The notes beneath the pieces were generated by a model. The model saw only the letters and a list, made by a program, of their open reading frames with translations, did not search any database and had not been told where the DNA came from. A stretch of 13,599 nt of DNA from JABIDZ01 sp964619405 (GTDB taxonomy: Archaea > Iainarchaeota > Iainarchaeia > Iainarchaeales > JAAZKV01): positions 1-13,599 of the forward strand of contig CAZUCF010000018.1 of NCBI GenBank assembly GCA_964619405.1, written 5' to 3'. The translations under genes and the position numbers were made by a program. Of the stretch, positions 13,524 through 13,599 are shown piece after piece (positions within the stretch are counted from its first letter, which is position 1; each line of letters opens with the position of its first letter).

Positions 13524-13532
13524 TTTATATTT
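13524..13532 (-). promoter_or_regulatory. TATA box of the 445-residue gene
   Basis: Read on the minus strand, AAATATAAA is centred 26 bases before the ATG at 13502, again the leaderless layout. No ribosome site is visible. Confidence 0.55.
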
Positions 13533-13553
13533 TTTGTTGTTAGGTTGGTCGTG

Positions 13554-13575
13554 TAGAAATCCTATTGGATTTCTA
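13554..13575. other. Perfect 9-bp hairpin upstream of the 445-residue gene
   Basis: TAGAAATCC and GGATTTCTA pair exactly around TATT. It lies about 20 bp upstream of the minus-strand TATA box, so it may be an operator for that promoter, or the transcript end of a gene beyond the right edge. The remaining 24 bases to the edge show no open frame. Confidence 0.5.
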
Positions 13576-13599
13576 TTGTGAATGAAATAATTATTCTTC

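Overview
The window is a strongly AT-rich stretch of archaeal chromosome. The archaeal reading rests on a deoxyhypusine synthase gene (an archaeal/eukaryotic pathway), a eukaryote-type tyrosyl-tRNA synthetase, and a repeated promoter layout: AT-rich TATA boxes centred about 25-29 bases before start codons, mostly without a Shine-Dalgarno site (leaderless transcripts). Small, lysine-rich proteins, a VirB2-like pilin and many lineage-restricted hypotheticals suggest a DPANN-type genome (Woesearchaeota/Pacearchaeota-like); that placement is inference. No tRNA, rRNA, CRISPR array or intact transposase was found.

Left part (1-1921): the C-terminal part of an FkbM-like methyltransferase running in from the left edge, a NUDIX hydrolase with a slightly altered Nudix box, and a 269-residue protein that I read as a highly diverged, insertion-bearing relative of nucleoside diphosphate kinase behind a basic N-terminal region. 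A T-rich convergent region (1922-2022) separates this from two small minus-strand genes, one of them a four-cysteine zinc-knuckle-like protein.

Accessory part (2023-6484): a VirB2/TrbC-like pilin sits back to back with those two small genes. Next comes an overlapping pair, a double winged-helix regulator and a pol-beta-type nucleotidyltransferase, which looks like an AbiE-like toxin-antitoxin module. In front of it are two identical inverted-repeat operators (ATGCGA-N15-TCGCAT), exactly 60 bp apart, the second wrapping the TATA box. A DUF4143-type AAA ATPase follows, with its own triple GAAACAC motif. The 620 bp after it hold no intact gene but contain a palindrome-flanked promoter before a small GC-richer island, a two-copy repeat at 32-bp spacing, and the decayed start of a GNAT acetyltransferase gene with its promoter still present.

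Housekeeping part (6485-13599): tyrosyl-tRNA synthetase; a minus-strand Na+/phosphate cotransporter with a PhoU-like tail; a lysine-rich unknown; a minus-strand HIT-family hydrolase whose 3' end is tandemly duplicated; a GNAT-like protein and deoxyhypusine synthase in one operon; and a minus-strand, basic, helical 445-residue unknown. TyrRS and deoxyhypusine synthase both serve translation (tRNA charging and aIF5A hypusination). The strongest candidate for an undescribed system is the dual-operator regulator/nucleotidyltransferase module beside the orphan pilin.
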